A DNA stretch of 64,000 nt, from assembly GCA_963716685.1 (NCBI GenBank), contig CAVQTR010000003.1:1798001-1862000 (forward strand), given 5' to 3'. Positions 44,146 to 53,889 of this stretch are shown one piece after another. The notes below the pieces were generated by a model. That model made no database searches and was not told the origin of the DNA. It worked only from the letters and a program-made list of their open reading frames with translations. A program made the position numbers and the translations under genes. The DNA is from JALYXI01 sp963716685. GTDB taxonomy: Bacteria > Acidobacteriota > Terriglobia > Bryobacterales > Bryobacteraceae. Position 1 is the first letter of the stretch, and each line of letters starts with the position of its first letter.

Positions 44146-47100
44146 TCCGTTGTGGAGCCTCGAAGTGGCCGAATCAGCCGGAGCGCCGGACGAGTGAGAT
44201 AGTTGCGGCGATAGTCCTGATGCATTTTATCATCGGGAAAGTGCTCGCCGTCACGGTATGGGTAAGCGCTCATGGCGTGAAACGGCAGCGGTTCCACGGA
44301 TTGCGAGAAGGCCGTATTGGCATCCGCGTCCTTCGCCCAGCCATCCACCAGCAGCAGGAAATCGCGCTGCCAGCCTTGCGGAAGCGCCGGCAGATTTCCG
44401 GCGGGATACCGAAGAACCACTTCGTCGCCCGATCCCATGATCAGCAGGCGATCGTCGATGGCGTTGACCAGGGGCGTAACGTCGCCGTAGCGGGTGTACA
44501 ATCCCGGCGTGGGATTCCACATGGAAAGCGGCATCAGCCGCGCGTAGTCGAACCGCTCCGGCTGCTTGCGCTGCGGATGGATCACGGGCGTGGAGAAGCC
44601 GCGGTAGTGGAGGTCGGCGGACCGGGCATTGATCGACGTCAGCCGCGCGCGCGGAGCGGCCGAGTTGTCGGCAAGGAAGATTTCGTCCCAGTAGACGCAG
44701 AGATTGGTCACAATGCGGACTTCGCGTGAGGCCGAAAGGAACTTACCGGTGAGATCGACGGAGATGGTCTTGGGCTTGCCCGAAGGAATGCCCATGTCGT
44801 TCACCACGGTCTGCCACTGGCCGTCGGCGTTCTTCACCTGGAGGTAAGGAAACACCAGACCGCCGCCTTTGTGCTGGCTCGCGCCGAGAAAGGTGCTGCC
44901 ATCGGCCCAATCGACCCAGCCGTTCAGGATGAGGACGGCGCGGTTGTCCGGTGCGGCTCCGGCGAAATCCAGATCGAGGCTGTGCAGTTCGGCGACACCG
45001 GAGAAATCGCGCCGGAACCGGTCGGGATACTGGAGATCGCAGCGCAGCAGCGAGTCGCGGACATCCTCGCCATGACCGTCGCGGGCGGCTTTCGGGTAGA
45101 TGCGATGTTCCGTTCCGAAGAGGCGGAATTCGGGGAATGGCGGCGATTTGAACTTGTCGTTGGTGAAGATTTCGGAGGCGGAAGGATGGTCGAGAGCGAT
45201 TAGCTGCACCTGATCGAGATAGGAAACCTCGCGCAGTTCTTCGGAGATGCGGATTTCGTAATCGCCATCGCGCGGCTGGAGCGCGGAACCGGGAATCTGG
45301 ATGTATTCGTCGTGGTCGACCGGGAAGTAGGTGCCGTCGGCGGAACTGGCGCCGAGCGGCGCGACGCCGAGCACGTCCGTGATGAACTGGAAGCCGCTGC
45401 CGTTCCAAGTGAAGATCATGGGACAGGAGCCGGAAAGCCGCTGCGCTTCTTCGATGGACAAGCTTTGATCGGCCTTTTTGCGCGGCTCGTTCTGGATCAG
45501 GCCGTTGGACCAGGTGATGCGCACGGTATCGGCTTCGGCATACGTGCGCAGCGGGAACAGAAGGGGGCCGTTCAGATAGATCTTCTTCTGATACAGCGCT
45601 CCCGCTTTCACTTCTACGACGGAGGAATGCGCGCTCTTCAGGTTCTTGACGCCGTGCAGGGCGATGCGCAGCCAGTGCTCTTTGGGCGTGGTCTGGTTGG
45701 AGAAGAAGTGCAGCGTGCCGTCAGCCGAAAGCCCGGCGACGTTCCAATCGAGTGCTACGCTTTGCCGCATGCCGGGAATGGCGGAGCGCACCCACTGTCC
45801 GAGCGCCAGACTGGCGGTTTCGTTGATCCCGGCGGGCAACGCGGCTGCTTCCAAATGCGCGTTGTTGTTCTTGAGGAAGGTGCCAGGCGCGGCCAGATCA
45901 AAGAAGGAATCGCTGTTGAAATCGGCGGCGGCGAGCGGGGCGGCGCCGGCTTTCAGTTCCGCAAGCGGCTGGGCCCGGAACACGCCGTTGAGCCTGTCCT
46001 CGTACAGAATGCCCGCATGGTCCTCATAGGAGACGATCAGATCGTTTGCGGCGGTTTCGCTGTGCAGGGCGAAGTGGACGGCATCGAGCGGTTTCCCGGG
46101 CACGAAGGGAAATGATTTTGTCGAATCGGTGAAGGTGCCGTCGCCGTTGTTGCGCATGAGCACGGAGTGTTCGCCGAGAAGCAGCAGATCGAGATCGTAA
46201 TCGTGATCGTAATCGAGCCAAACGGCCTTCTGGAACGAACCAGCGGGCAACTCGACCTGTGCCTTGCGCAACACGCCTTTCTCGCTGTGGTAAAGCGCAG
46301 CGCCGGATCTTGTGAGGATGCACAAACCAGGGTTACCGGTGTTCTCGAAGTCACCTGGTTCGATCGAGACCACGTCTTTCAGCTCCGGGATTCCGGTAAC
46401 CGCGGCGCCATTGCGGAAGATCTGAACGCCGGTGGGTCCCCAGGCGAGCAGATCCGTCGAGAGAGCCGCAATGCCGGTGATGCGGGAGGCCAGCACCTGA
46501 TCGGAGAAGCGAACATCGGCGATGGGCAGCGCATCGGGCTCGATGGTTTCGTAGATTTCCGAGTAATTGTTGGCTTCCATGTCTTCGGCGATGGGCGCGC
46601 CGGCCTGCTGCTTTTTGATTTGCTGGAACCGGGCGAGTTCGCGGGCGGCATCTTCGGTGCGGCCCGCCTGGCGGTAAGCGTTATAGAGCTGGAAGTGCGG
46701 AGCGGCGAGGTTGGGCGCCAAACGTTCGGCGGTTTCAAACTGCGCGATGGCATCGGGCAGGCGGTTAGCGAGTTTGAAGAGCGCACCCATGTTGTAGTGC
46801 GCTTTGGGGTCGTTCGGGACGAGCCGGAGCATGCCTTCCATCTGCTGGATACCGCGCGCGAAATCGCCCTCGCGGCGCGCGACAATAGCGAGGTTGAACC
46901 ACGTGTGCGGAATGGCAGGATCCTGCTTCTGCGCGCGCTCCAATTCGGCTACACCTTGTTTGGTGTCGCCCGCGCGCAGCAGGGCCAGGCCGTAATTCAC
47001 CCGTTCACGGGCAGAGTTGGGCGCTAGCGCAAGTGCCTGGCGGAACTGCTGTACGGCTTCGGTCTGCGTGGTGGGATTTTCGTAGAAAGCCTTACCCAGA

Positions 47101-47192
47101 TTGCGCAAATGCCAGAGGCGGTCCTGATAGGGCGAGGCGCTGAGAACGGCGAACGCGAGGGCAAGGGCCGTCAGATCTCGCACGATTCTCAT
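44142..47192 (-). CDS. TPR/FG-GAP/ASPIC-UnbV exported protein
   Basis: 1,016 residues. A signal peptide is present (MRIVRDLTALALAFAVLSAS). TPRs fill residues about 25-200 (EAVQQFRQALALAPNS, HTWFNLAIVARREGD, KAHYNMGALFKLANR). A propeller-like FG-GAP region (about 220-470) includes DYDHDYDLDLLLLG, then an ASPIC/UnbV-like block (HWLRIALHGVKNLKSAHSS, about 490-560). The last ~430 residues are unfamiliar. Such proteins probably scaffold exported complexes. It is coupled by four-base overlaps to the amidase gene before it and the cytochrome gene after it, and its own frame is intact. Confidence 0.82.
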   Translation of the reverse strand: MRIVRDLTALALAFAVLSASPYQDRLWHLRNLGKAFYENPTTQTEAVQQFRQALALAPNSARERVNYGLALLRAGDTKQGVAELERAQKQDPAIPHTWFNLAIVARREGDFARGIQQMEGMLRLVPNDPKAHYNMGALFKLANRLPDAIAQFETAERLAPNLAAPHFQLYNAYRQAGRTEDAARELARFQQIKKQQAGAPIAEDMEANNYSEIYETIEPDALPIADVRFSDQVLASRITGIAALSTDLLAWGPTGVQIFRNGAAVTGIPELKDVVSIEPGDFENTGNPGLCILTRSGAALYHSEKGVLRKAQVELPAGSFQKAVWLDYDHDYDLDLLLLGEHSVLMRNNGDGTFTDSTKSFPFVPGKPLDAVHFALHSETAANDLIVSYEDHAGILYEDRLNGVFRAQPLAELKAGAAPLAAADFNSDSFFDLAAPGTFLKNNNAHLEAAALPAGINETASLALGQWVRSAIPGMRQSVALDWNVAGLSADGTLHFFSNQTTPKEHWLRIALHGVKNLKSAHSSVVEVKAGALYQKKIYLNGPLLFPLRTYAEADTVRITWSNGLIQNEPRKKADQSLSIEEAQRLSGSCPMIFTWNGSGFQFITDVLGVAPLGASSADGTYFPVDHDEYIQIPGSALQPRDGDYEIRISEELREVSYLDQVQLIALDHPSASEIFTNDKFKSPPFPEFRLFGTEHRIYPKAARDGHGEDVRDSLLRCDLQYPDRFRRDFSGVAELHSLDLDFAGAAPDNRAVLILNGWVDWADGSTFLGASQHKGGGLVFPYLQVKNADGQWQTVVNDMGIPSGKPKTISVDLTGKFLSASREVRIVTNLCVYWDEIFLADNSAAPRARLTSINARSADLHYRGFSTPVIHPQRKQPERFDYARLMPLSMWNPTPGLYTRYGDVTPLVNAIDDRLLIMGSGDEVVLRYPAGNLPALPQGWQRDFLLLVDGWAKDADANTAFSQSVEPLPFHAMSAYPYRDGEHFPDDKMHQDYRRNYLTRPALRLIRPLRGSTTE

Positions 47193-48528
47193 ACTTTATC
47201 CGATTCCAGCAGGACGCCCAGAGCGAGAAGCAATTCTTCCTGCCACGGAGCGGCCACCAGCTGCACCCCGATCGGCAGGCCCGCCGCGGACCGGCCGAAA
47301 GGAACGGCAAGCGCAGGCATACCAAGCAGATTAAAGGTGGAAGAAGGCGACATGGCGCGGTGGAGCGCCTTTCCGCGCAGGGTGTGATGCGGCGGCGCGG
47401 TGACACCGCAGACGGGAGCGAGCAGCACGGGGATGTCGCGCATCTGCAGAAGCAGCAAGGTGCGCATGGCATCGCGGGCACCCAAATTGGCGATTACTTC
47501 CTCCAGCGCGGGCTTCGGCTCCTCGAGAGCTTCGTACATGAGATCGGTTGACGACCAGTGCGCTTCTTCTTCGCGGCCGCGGATCAGCTCCCGGGTCAAC
47601 GGAGCATAGATGCGCTCGAAGAAGAACCACCAGAGTTCCTGGGCGCGCTCGAGCCCGGCGGGTTCGAAGGGGATAACGGGAATGCCACGGGCGCGCAGCG
47701 CTTCGGCGGCCTGTTCAAGAACGGTCCGGATTTCAGGGCTCGTCGGCGCGTCGGGGTGTCCGAACCAGAGACCGGCGCGAAGGCCGGTGAGATCGGCGGG
47801 GCCGATGGGAACCGGCGCGGAGAACGGATCTTCGATGTCGTGTCCGGCGCCAACGGAGAAAAGGAGGGCAACGTCCGAAACCGAGCGGGCCATAGGGCCG
47901 CCGACGCCGAGCAGCCCGCCGGGGTGGGCGATCGGGGGGAAGTGCCCCGCGGCGGAGACGCGGCCGGGTGTGGGTTTGAGACCGGCGATGCCGCAGTAGT
48001 GGGCGGGGACGCGAATGGAGCCTCCGCCATCGCTGCCCATCCCGCCGGGGGAGCAAAAGCTGGCGATTGCCGCTGCCTCACCACCGCTGGAACCGCCGGC
48101 GGTGAGAGCCGGGTTGCGCGGGTGGTTGGTGCGGCCGGTGAGCAGGTTATCAGTTTCGTAGTTGTTGAGGAATTCCGGCGTGTTGGTCTTGCCGAGAATG
48201 ATCGCGCCGGCGGCCCGGAGGCGCGCGACCGCCGTGGAATCCCGCTCAGCGATGTGGCCCAGACGGAAGCGGCTGCCGCACAGCGTGGGCTGGCCGGCGA
48301 TATCGAAGCTGTCTTTTATGGTGACGGGAACGCCATGCAGTGGTCCGACCGGTGGCTGGACTGCTGCCGATTTGGCGGCTTCGCGAGATTCGTCGGCGTA
48401 GACAGCGACAAAGGGGTTCAGGCGGGGCTGCTCCTGCTCGATTTGCCGCAGATGCGCATCGACGAGATCCACCGGGCTGATGGCGCCGTCCCGAATGCCC
48501 TGCGCCATCTCCACCAGAGACAGGTGAT

Positions 48529-48532
<4 letters not shown>
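47189..48532 (-). CDS. Amidase signature family enzyme
   Basis: About 447 residues from ATG 48532, chosen because it overlaps the upstream stop as ATGA; the track start five codons earlier lacks such support. The amidase Ser-cisSer-Lys triad is visible: Lys in VPVTIKDSFD, and the Gly/Ser-rich GGSSGGEAAAIAS with the following GSDGGGSIRVPAHYCG. The family hydrolyses amide bonds (GatA-like fold) but no GatB/GatC partner is nearby, so a free amidase is more likely than a tRNA-dependent amidotransferase. No signal peptide. It overlaps the next gene by four bases. Confidence 0.88.
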
Positions 48533-49958
<1,426 letters not shown>

Positions 49959-49962
<4 letters not shown>

Positions 49963-50336
49963 TTCGACATAAGGGCGAGTGGGCCGGCTGACGGCATCGA
50001 CGGCTGGATCCTGATGCCCGGCTTCTCGCCCGCCTGCACGGCGAACATGAAGAGGCGGTATTCGTCCCAGGTAACCTCATGCGCCTGCATCCAGAACGGG
50101 CTGACGCGGACCGCGCGCGCGCGATCAGGGCCCATGCGGAATTCGCCGCCGGGCACGGGAACCATATCGAAGCTGACCGTTGTGCCGGGAATCGTGACCT
50201 TGTAGGCACGCGCCGGACCGTTCGCAGGATGAGACAGGATGCGTTCGCGGATGCGGCGAACAATGGCGAGTTCGGAATCCTGAGCAGACAGCTGCCCTAC
50301 CGCTACGGCGAAAATCAGGGCGAGCGAAGCGCGCAT
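49959..50336 (-). CDS. FGE-like/ApbE fusion: N-terminal part (frameshifted)
   Basis: A signal peptide (MRASLALIFAVAVGQLSAQ) and the start of a SUMF1/FGE-like domain (MVPVPGGEFRMG, MQAHEVTWDEYRLF) are encoded here. After EKPG (about 50019) the pattern is lost; inserting one base in the CCC run at 50017-50019 gives HQDPAVDAVSRPTRPYVEMSFG and joins directly to the downstream part, so this is one gene of about 600 residues. Its ATG at 50336 shares a base with the preceding oxidoreductase stop (TGATG). Confidence 0.78.
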
Positions 50337-51631
50337 CAGTAAAACTTAGTGACGCCCGGCTCCGCCAGGGGTTTCACGGGGAGGCTGCCGTTCCAATCGA
50401 TGTGATCGGGAATCAGTTTCTCCTGCGAATTCAGGGCTTGATCCCAGGTGATCTGCTGGCCGGTGTAGGCGGACATGCGGCCCATCATTGCGAGCAGGGT
50501 GCTGGTTGCCATGCGCTTGCCATCGTTGATGGGCGCGTGACGCCGGATGGAGGCGAAGAGCTCATCGTGCTCGCGCTGGTACATGTCGTAGGGAGTGCCG
50601 TTCCAGGTCCACTCCTCCTTGCCGGTGATGCGGGGCCGAGGGCCGCGGCCGATGGTGAGAGTACCCTCCGTGCCGAGGATGTAATCGGCGTTCTCGTTGT
50701 AGCAGCCGACGCTCTGGCGGTTGGCGAGGAAGGCGCGGACGCCGTTGGCGTACTGGTAATTGACTTCGAAGTGGTCGAAGATGTTGCCGCCTTCCGCGGG
50801 CACGGCGCGGCCGCCGGTGGCGACGCAGCTGACGGGCGGTTCGTCATGCATGACCCAGGCGATTTTGTCGGCGCTGTGGACGGCCTGTTCCACCAGGCTG
50901 TCGCCGCAAAGCCAGACGAAGTTATACCAGTTGCGGATCTGCCACTCGGTATCGCTCATGCCGGCGGGACGCGTACTGGCGGGCGGCATGGGTTTGACGG
51001 GACCAGTGTAGTAGGTGGCGTAATAAGCCACAGGGCGGCCGATCGCGCCATCGAACACCTTCTGCACGGAGTCGCGAATCATCTGGTTGTATCGCCAGCA
51101 AAATCCGGCAACCAGAGCTACATTCTTCTGTTTGGCCTTCTCAACCGTTTCGAGAACGCGGCGCAGGCCGGGCGCATCGGTGGAAACGGGCTTCTCGCAG
51201 AACACGTTCCTGCCGGCATCGATGCAGGCGGCAAGGTGCTGGGGGCGAAATCCGGGAGGCGTGGCAAGCAGGACGACATCGACGTCGGCCGCGATCACAC
51301 GCTGAAAGGCGTCGAGCCCGAGGTACTGGCGCGTGCCTTCGACGCGCACGCGGTCGGAAATGGGCTTGATGCTTTTGAGTGTCTGGAGAGATTTATCAAT
51401 GTTGGATTGATCGACATCCGCAACGGCGACCAGTTCCGTTTTGTCGTCGGCGTGGAGGGCCTGCGATGCGGCGCCGGTGCCACGTCCGCCGCAGCCGACC
51501 AGGCCGACGCGCAGTACGTTGGTGACGGATTGAGCGGAGATGATGGCGGGGAAACCGGTGACCAGCGCTCCGGCTTTCAGGAAGTCACGCCGGGCGGGGA
51601 AGCCCGAGGGCTGCTGCATCGACTCTGGCAT
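50336..51631 (-). CDS. Gfo/Idh/MocA-family oxidoreductase (Tat-exported)
   Basis: 431 residues. A Tat signal (ARRDFLKAGALV) precedes a Rossmann domain with GLVGCGGRGTGAAS and the EKP motif in VFCEKPVSTD, with a catalytic-like region GFCWRYNQM. The C-terminal alpha/beta domain follows the pattern of planctomycete/acidobacterial secreted Gfo/Idh proteins. The predicted role is NAD(P)-dependent oxidation or reduction of a sugar derivative in the periplasm, with cofactor loaded before export. Stop overlaps the next ATG by one base. Confidence 0.88.
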   Translation of the reverse strand: MPESMQQPSGFPARRDFLKAGALVTGFPAIISAQSVTNVLRVGLVGCGGRGTGAASQALHADDKTELVAVADVDQSNIDKSLQTLKSIKPISDRVRVEGTRQYLGLDAFQRVIAADVDVVLLATPPGFRPQHLAACIDAGRNVFCEKPVSTDAPGLRRVLETVEKAKQKNVALVAGFCWRYNQMIRDSVQKVFDGAIGRPVAYYATYYTGPVKPMPPASTRPAGMSDTEWQIRNWYNFVWLCGDSLVEQAVHSADKIAWVMHDEPPVSCVATGGRAVPAEGGNIFDHFEVNYQYANGVRAFLANRQSVGCYNENADYILGTEGTLTIGRGPRPRITGKEEWTWNGTPYDMYQREHDELFASIRRHAPINDGKRMATSTLLAMMGRMSAYTGQQITWDQALNSQEKLIPDHIDWNGSLPVKPLAEPGVTKFY

Positions 51632-51658
51632 ACAGAGTTGATTATGGATACGAACGGG

Positions 51659-52555
51659 TTAGAGTGGCAACTTGAGAAAGCCCATATCGACCATCCAGTT
51701 GCGAAGCAGGTCGGGCCAGCGGGCCACCGCGAGGGTGTGGAACTCGGCCGTGCGGCCGTTGACGCCGAAGCCGTGTCCACCGCGATTGAAGACGTGGAGT
51801 TCGGCCGGAACACCGGCTTTCCTGAGGGCGAGGTAGTACTCGGCGGTGGGCGTGGAGAGCGGGTCGTCGTTGTTGACCATCAGAAATGTGGGCGGCGTGG
51901 CTTTGGTGAAAGTGAAGTTGGCCGGCCGCAGGCCGGGATAGCCGAGGACAACGAAATCGGGACGGGCGCTGACGCGGTCAAGGGGATCGGTGGAAGCGGC
52001 AGGCTGATCAAAGCGGGTTTCGGCGAGCGCCGCGAGTTCGCCGCCGGCGGAGAAGCCCATGACGCCAATGTGATTGGGATCTACGTGCCATTCCTGTGCG
52101 CGGCTGCGGACGAGACGGATGGCGCGCTGCACATCCGCGAGGGATTCAACATCGACTTTGTAGGTAGAGCCGGGGGCGCGGGCGAGGCGGTTCTTCAGAA
52201 CGAATGCCGCGATTCCCATGCTGTTGAGTTTTTGGGCGACCTGCGAGCCTTCGACGTCGATCAGCAGATATTTGTGGCCGCCGCCGGGGCAGACGATGAA
52301 CGCGGCGCCGGTTGCCAGGTTCGGCGGTGGCAGGAAGACCGTGAGAGAAGGGTTATGAATGTTGGTGACGCGGTGGAAGGAATCGACCACAGGCAGTTCG
52401 CCGGGCACGGCTTCGGCGTGAGTGATCCACTTCTCAGGTTCAGGGGACGTCTGGTTCGGCCAGAGCGGAATCACCTGACCGCCGAGGTTGTAAGGCTCGG
52501 CCGCGTGGAGGAGAGAGCCGGCGAGGAGGAGAATGCCGCAGACGAAGCGTGGCAT
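51659..52555 (-). CDS. Secreted alpha/beta hydrolase (esterase, BD-FAE/xylanase-like)
   Basis: 298 residues with a signal peptide (ending LLHAAEP). The alpha/beta-hydrolase oxyanion region CPGGGHKYL, the nucleophile elbow GFSAGGE, an Asp region (NNDDPLS) and the catalytic His in FNRGGHGFG are all visible. This layout matches acetyl-xylan-esterase/BD-FAE-like proteins of plant-polysaccharide utilisers. It probably de-esterifies sugars. ATG shares a base with the DUF1552 stop (TGATG); 27 bases separate its end from the oxidoreductase start. Confidence 0.87.
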   Translation of the reverse strand: MPRFVCGILLLAGSLLHAAEPYNLGGQVIPLWPNQTSPEPEKWITHAEAVPGELPVVDSFHRVTNIHNPSLTVFLPPPNLATGAAFIVCPGGGHKYLLIDVEGSQVAQKLNSMGIAAFVLKNRLARAPGSTYKVDVESLADVQRAIRLVRSRAQEWHVDPNHIGVMGFSAGGELAALAETRFDQPAASTDPLDRVSARPDFVVLGYPGLRPANFTFTKATPPTFLMVNNDDPLSTPTAEYYLALRKAGVPAELHVFNRGGHGFGVNGRTAEFHTLAVARWPDLLRNWMVDMGFLKLPL

Positions 52556-53889
52556 CAGAGATCCGTCAACTCAGTGAGCTTGCCGGTGCTGTCGCCGATC
52601 TTCTCGGGATGCAGGCCCATACGCAGCAGGAGAGTGAGGTAGAGATTCGTATTGGGCACTTCCTGTTTGTAAACGATGTGCCTGCCGGAACCGGCGCCCG
52701 CGAGCAGGACCGGAAGATTTTCGTGCAGGTGGCGATTGGGGTCGCTGATGCCGCTGCCGTAGACGATCATGGTGTGGTCGAGGAGCGTGCCGTCGCCATC
52801 CGGGATGGACTTCAGCTTGGCCAGAAAGTAGGCGAACAGGCTGGTGTGGAAGGTGTTAATCTGGGTGACCTTCTCGATGTTGTCCTTGTTGCCGCGGTGG
52901 TGCGAAAGCGGATGGTGGCCATCGTGGATGCCGATCTCGGGATAGGCCTGGGGACTGCCTTCGCGCGTGTACATGAAGGTGGAGACGCGGGTGAGGCCGG
53001 TCTGGAATGCGACGGCCTGCAAATCGTACATCAGCTTGGCGTGAGCGGCGAAGGTGGAGGGGATGCCGGAGGGCTTCTCGATGGTGGGTGAGACGGAGAG
53101 GTTATCCTTCTCAGCGCTTTGGATTCGCTGTTCGATCTCGCGAACGCCGGTGAGGTATTCGTCGACTTTGCGGCGGTCACTCGCCCCGAGGGTGCCCATG
53201 AGTTCGCGGGCGCGATCGTTCACCGTATCGAGGATGCTGGCGCGATCTTCGGCCACCTGACGGCGCGCCGCGGGGTCGAGGCTGACATCGAGACTGCCGA
53301 AGAGGCGTTCGAAAACCAGGCGGGGGTTGGTTTCGGGCGGGAGCGGCATGGTGGGCGTGCGCCAGGAGATGCTGTTGGTATAGGCGCAGCTGTAGCCGGA
53401 ATCGCAGTTGCCGACTGTGCGGGCGTCTTCGCAGCCAAGCTCGATGGAGCCGAACCGGGTCTGCGAGCCGATGGCGAGGGCGGCAATCTGATCGGCGGAG
53501 ATGCCGCTCTGGATATCGGACCCCATGGTCTTTTTGGGGTGGACACCGGTGAGGTAGGCGGCTCCGGCGCGCGCGTGGTCGCCGGCGCCGTCGTCGAGAG
53601 CATTGGCGTTGTGGGAGACGAGTCCGGTGAATACGTTGAGCTGGTCGCGGAAGGGCTCGAGGGGTTTGAGAATGCGGGGGAAGGTGAAACCGCGGCCCTC
53701 TTCGGCGGGCGTCCAGGCATCCATGATCATGCCGGTGGGCGCGTAGACGAAGGAGAGACGCATGGGCGATTTTGCGGCGCCGGTGGCGCCGAAGGCCGGA
53801 ACCATGGCATCGAGGAAGGGAAGCGCAATGGCCGTACCCATGCCGCGCAGAAGCATGCGGCGGGACAGGCGCTTACGAGTGACGATCAT
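52555..53889 (-). CDS. DUF1552 domain protein (Tat-exported)
   Basis: 444 residues. The N-terminus has an Arg-rich twin-arginine-type signal (LSRRMLLRGMGTAIALPFLDA). The DUF1552 pattern follows: RLSFVYAPTGMIMDAWTP, a SHNANALDDGAGDHARA stretch (in parts), ELGCEDARTVGNCDSGYSC and the terminal GSGISDPNRHLHENLPVLLAG. The family always accompanies DUF1592-type cytochromes, as here; the genes overlap by 17 bases. The biochemical function is unknown, presumably periplasmic. Confidence 0.9.
   Translation of the reverse strand: MIVTRKRLSRRMLLRGMGTAIALPFLDAMVPAFGATGAAKSPMRLSFVYAPTGMIMDAWTPAEEGRGFTFPRILKPLEPFRDQLNVFTGLVSHNANALDDGAGDHARAGAAYLTGVHPKKTMGSDIQSGISADQIAALAIGSQTRFGSIELGCEDARTVGNCDSGYSCAYTNSISWRTPTMPLPPETNPRLVFERLFGSLDVSLDPAARRQVAEDRASILDTVNDRARELMGTLGASDRRKVDEYLTGVREIEQRIQSAEKDNLSVSPTIEKPSGIPSTFAAHAKLMYDLQAVAFQTGLTRVSTFMYTREGSPQAYPEIGIHDGHHPLSHHRGNKDNIEKVTQINTFHTSLFAYFLAKLKSIPDGDGTLLDHTMIVYGSGISDPNRHLHENLPVLLAGAGSGRHIVYKQEVPNTNLYLTLLLRMGLHPEKIGDSTGKLTELTDL

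Noticed and set aside
50402..52642. A 746-residue plus-strand ORF
   Set aside because: It is antisense to two intact genes (Gfo/Idh oxidoreductase and alpha/beta hydrolase) that show catalytic motifs and coupled starts; the ORF has no recognisable domain and is a high-GC shadow.
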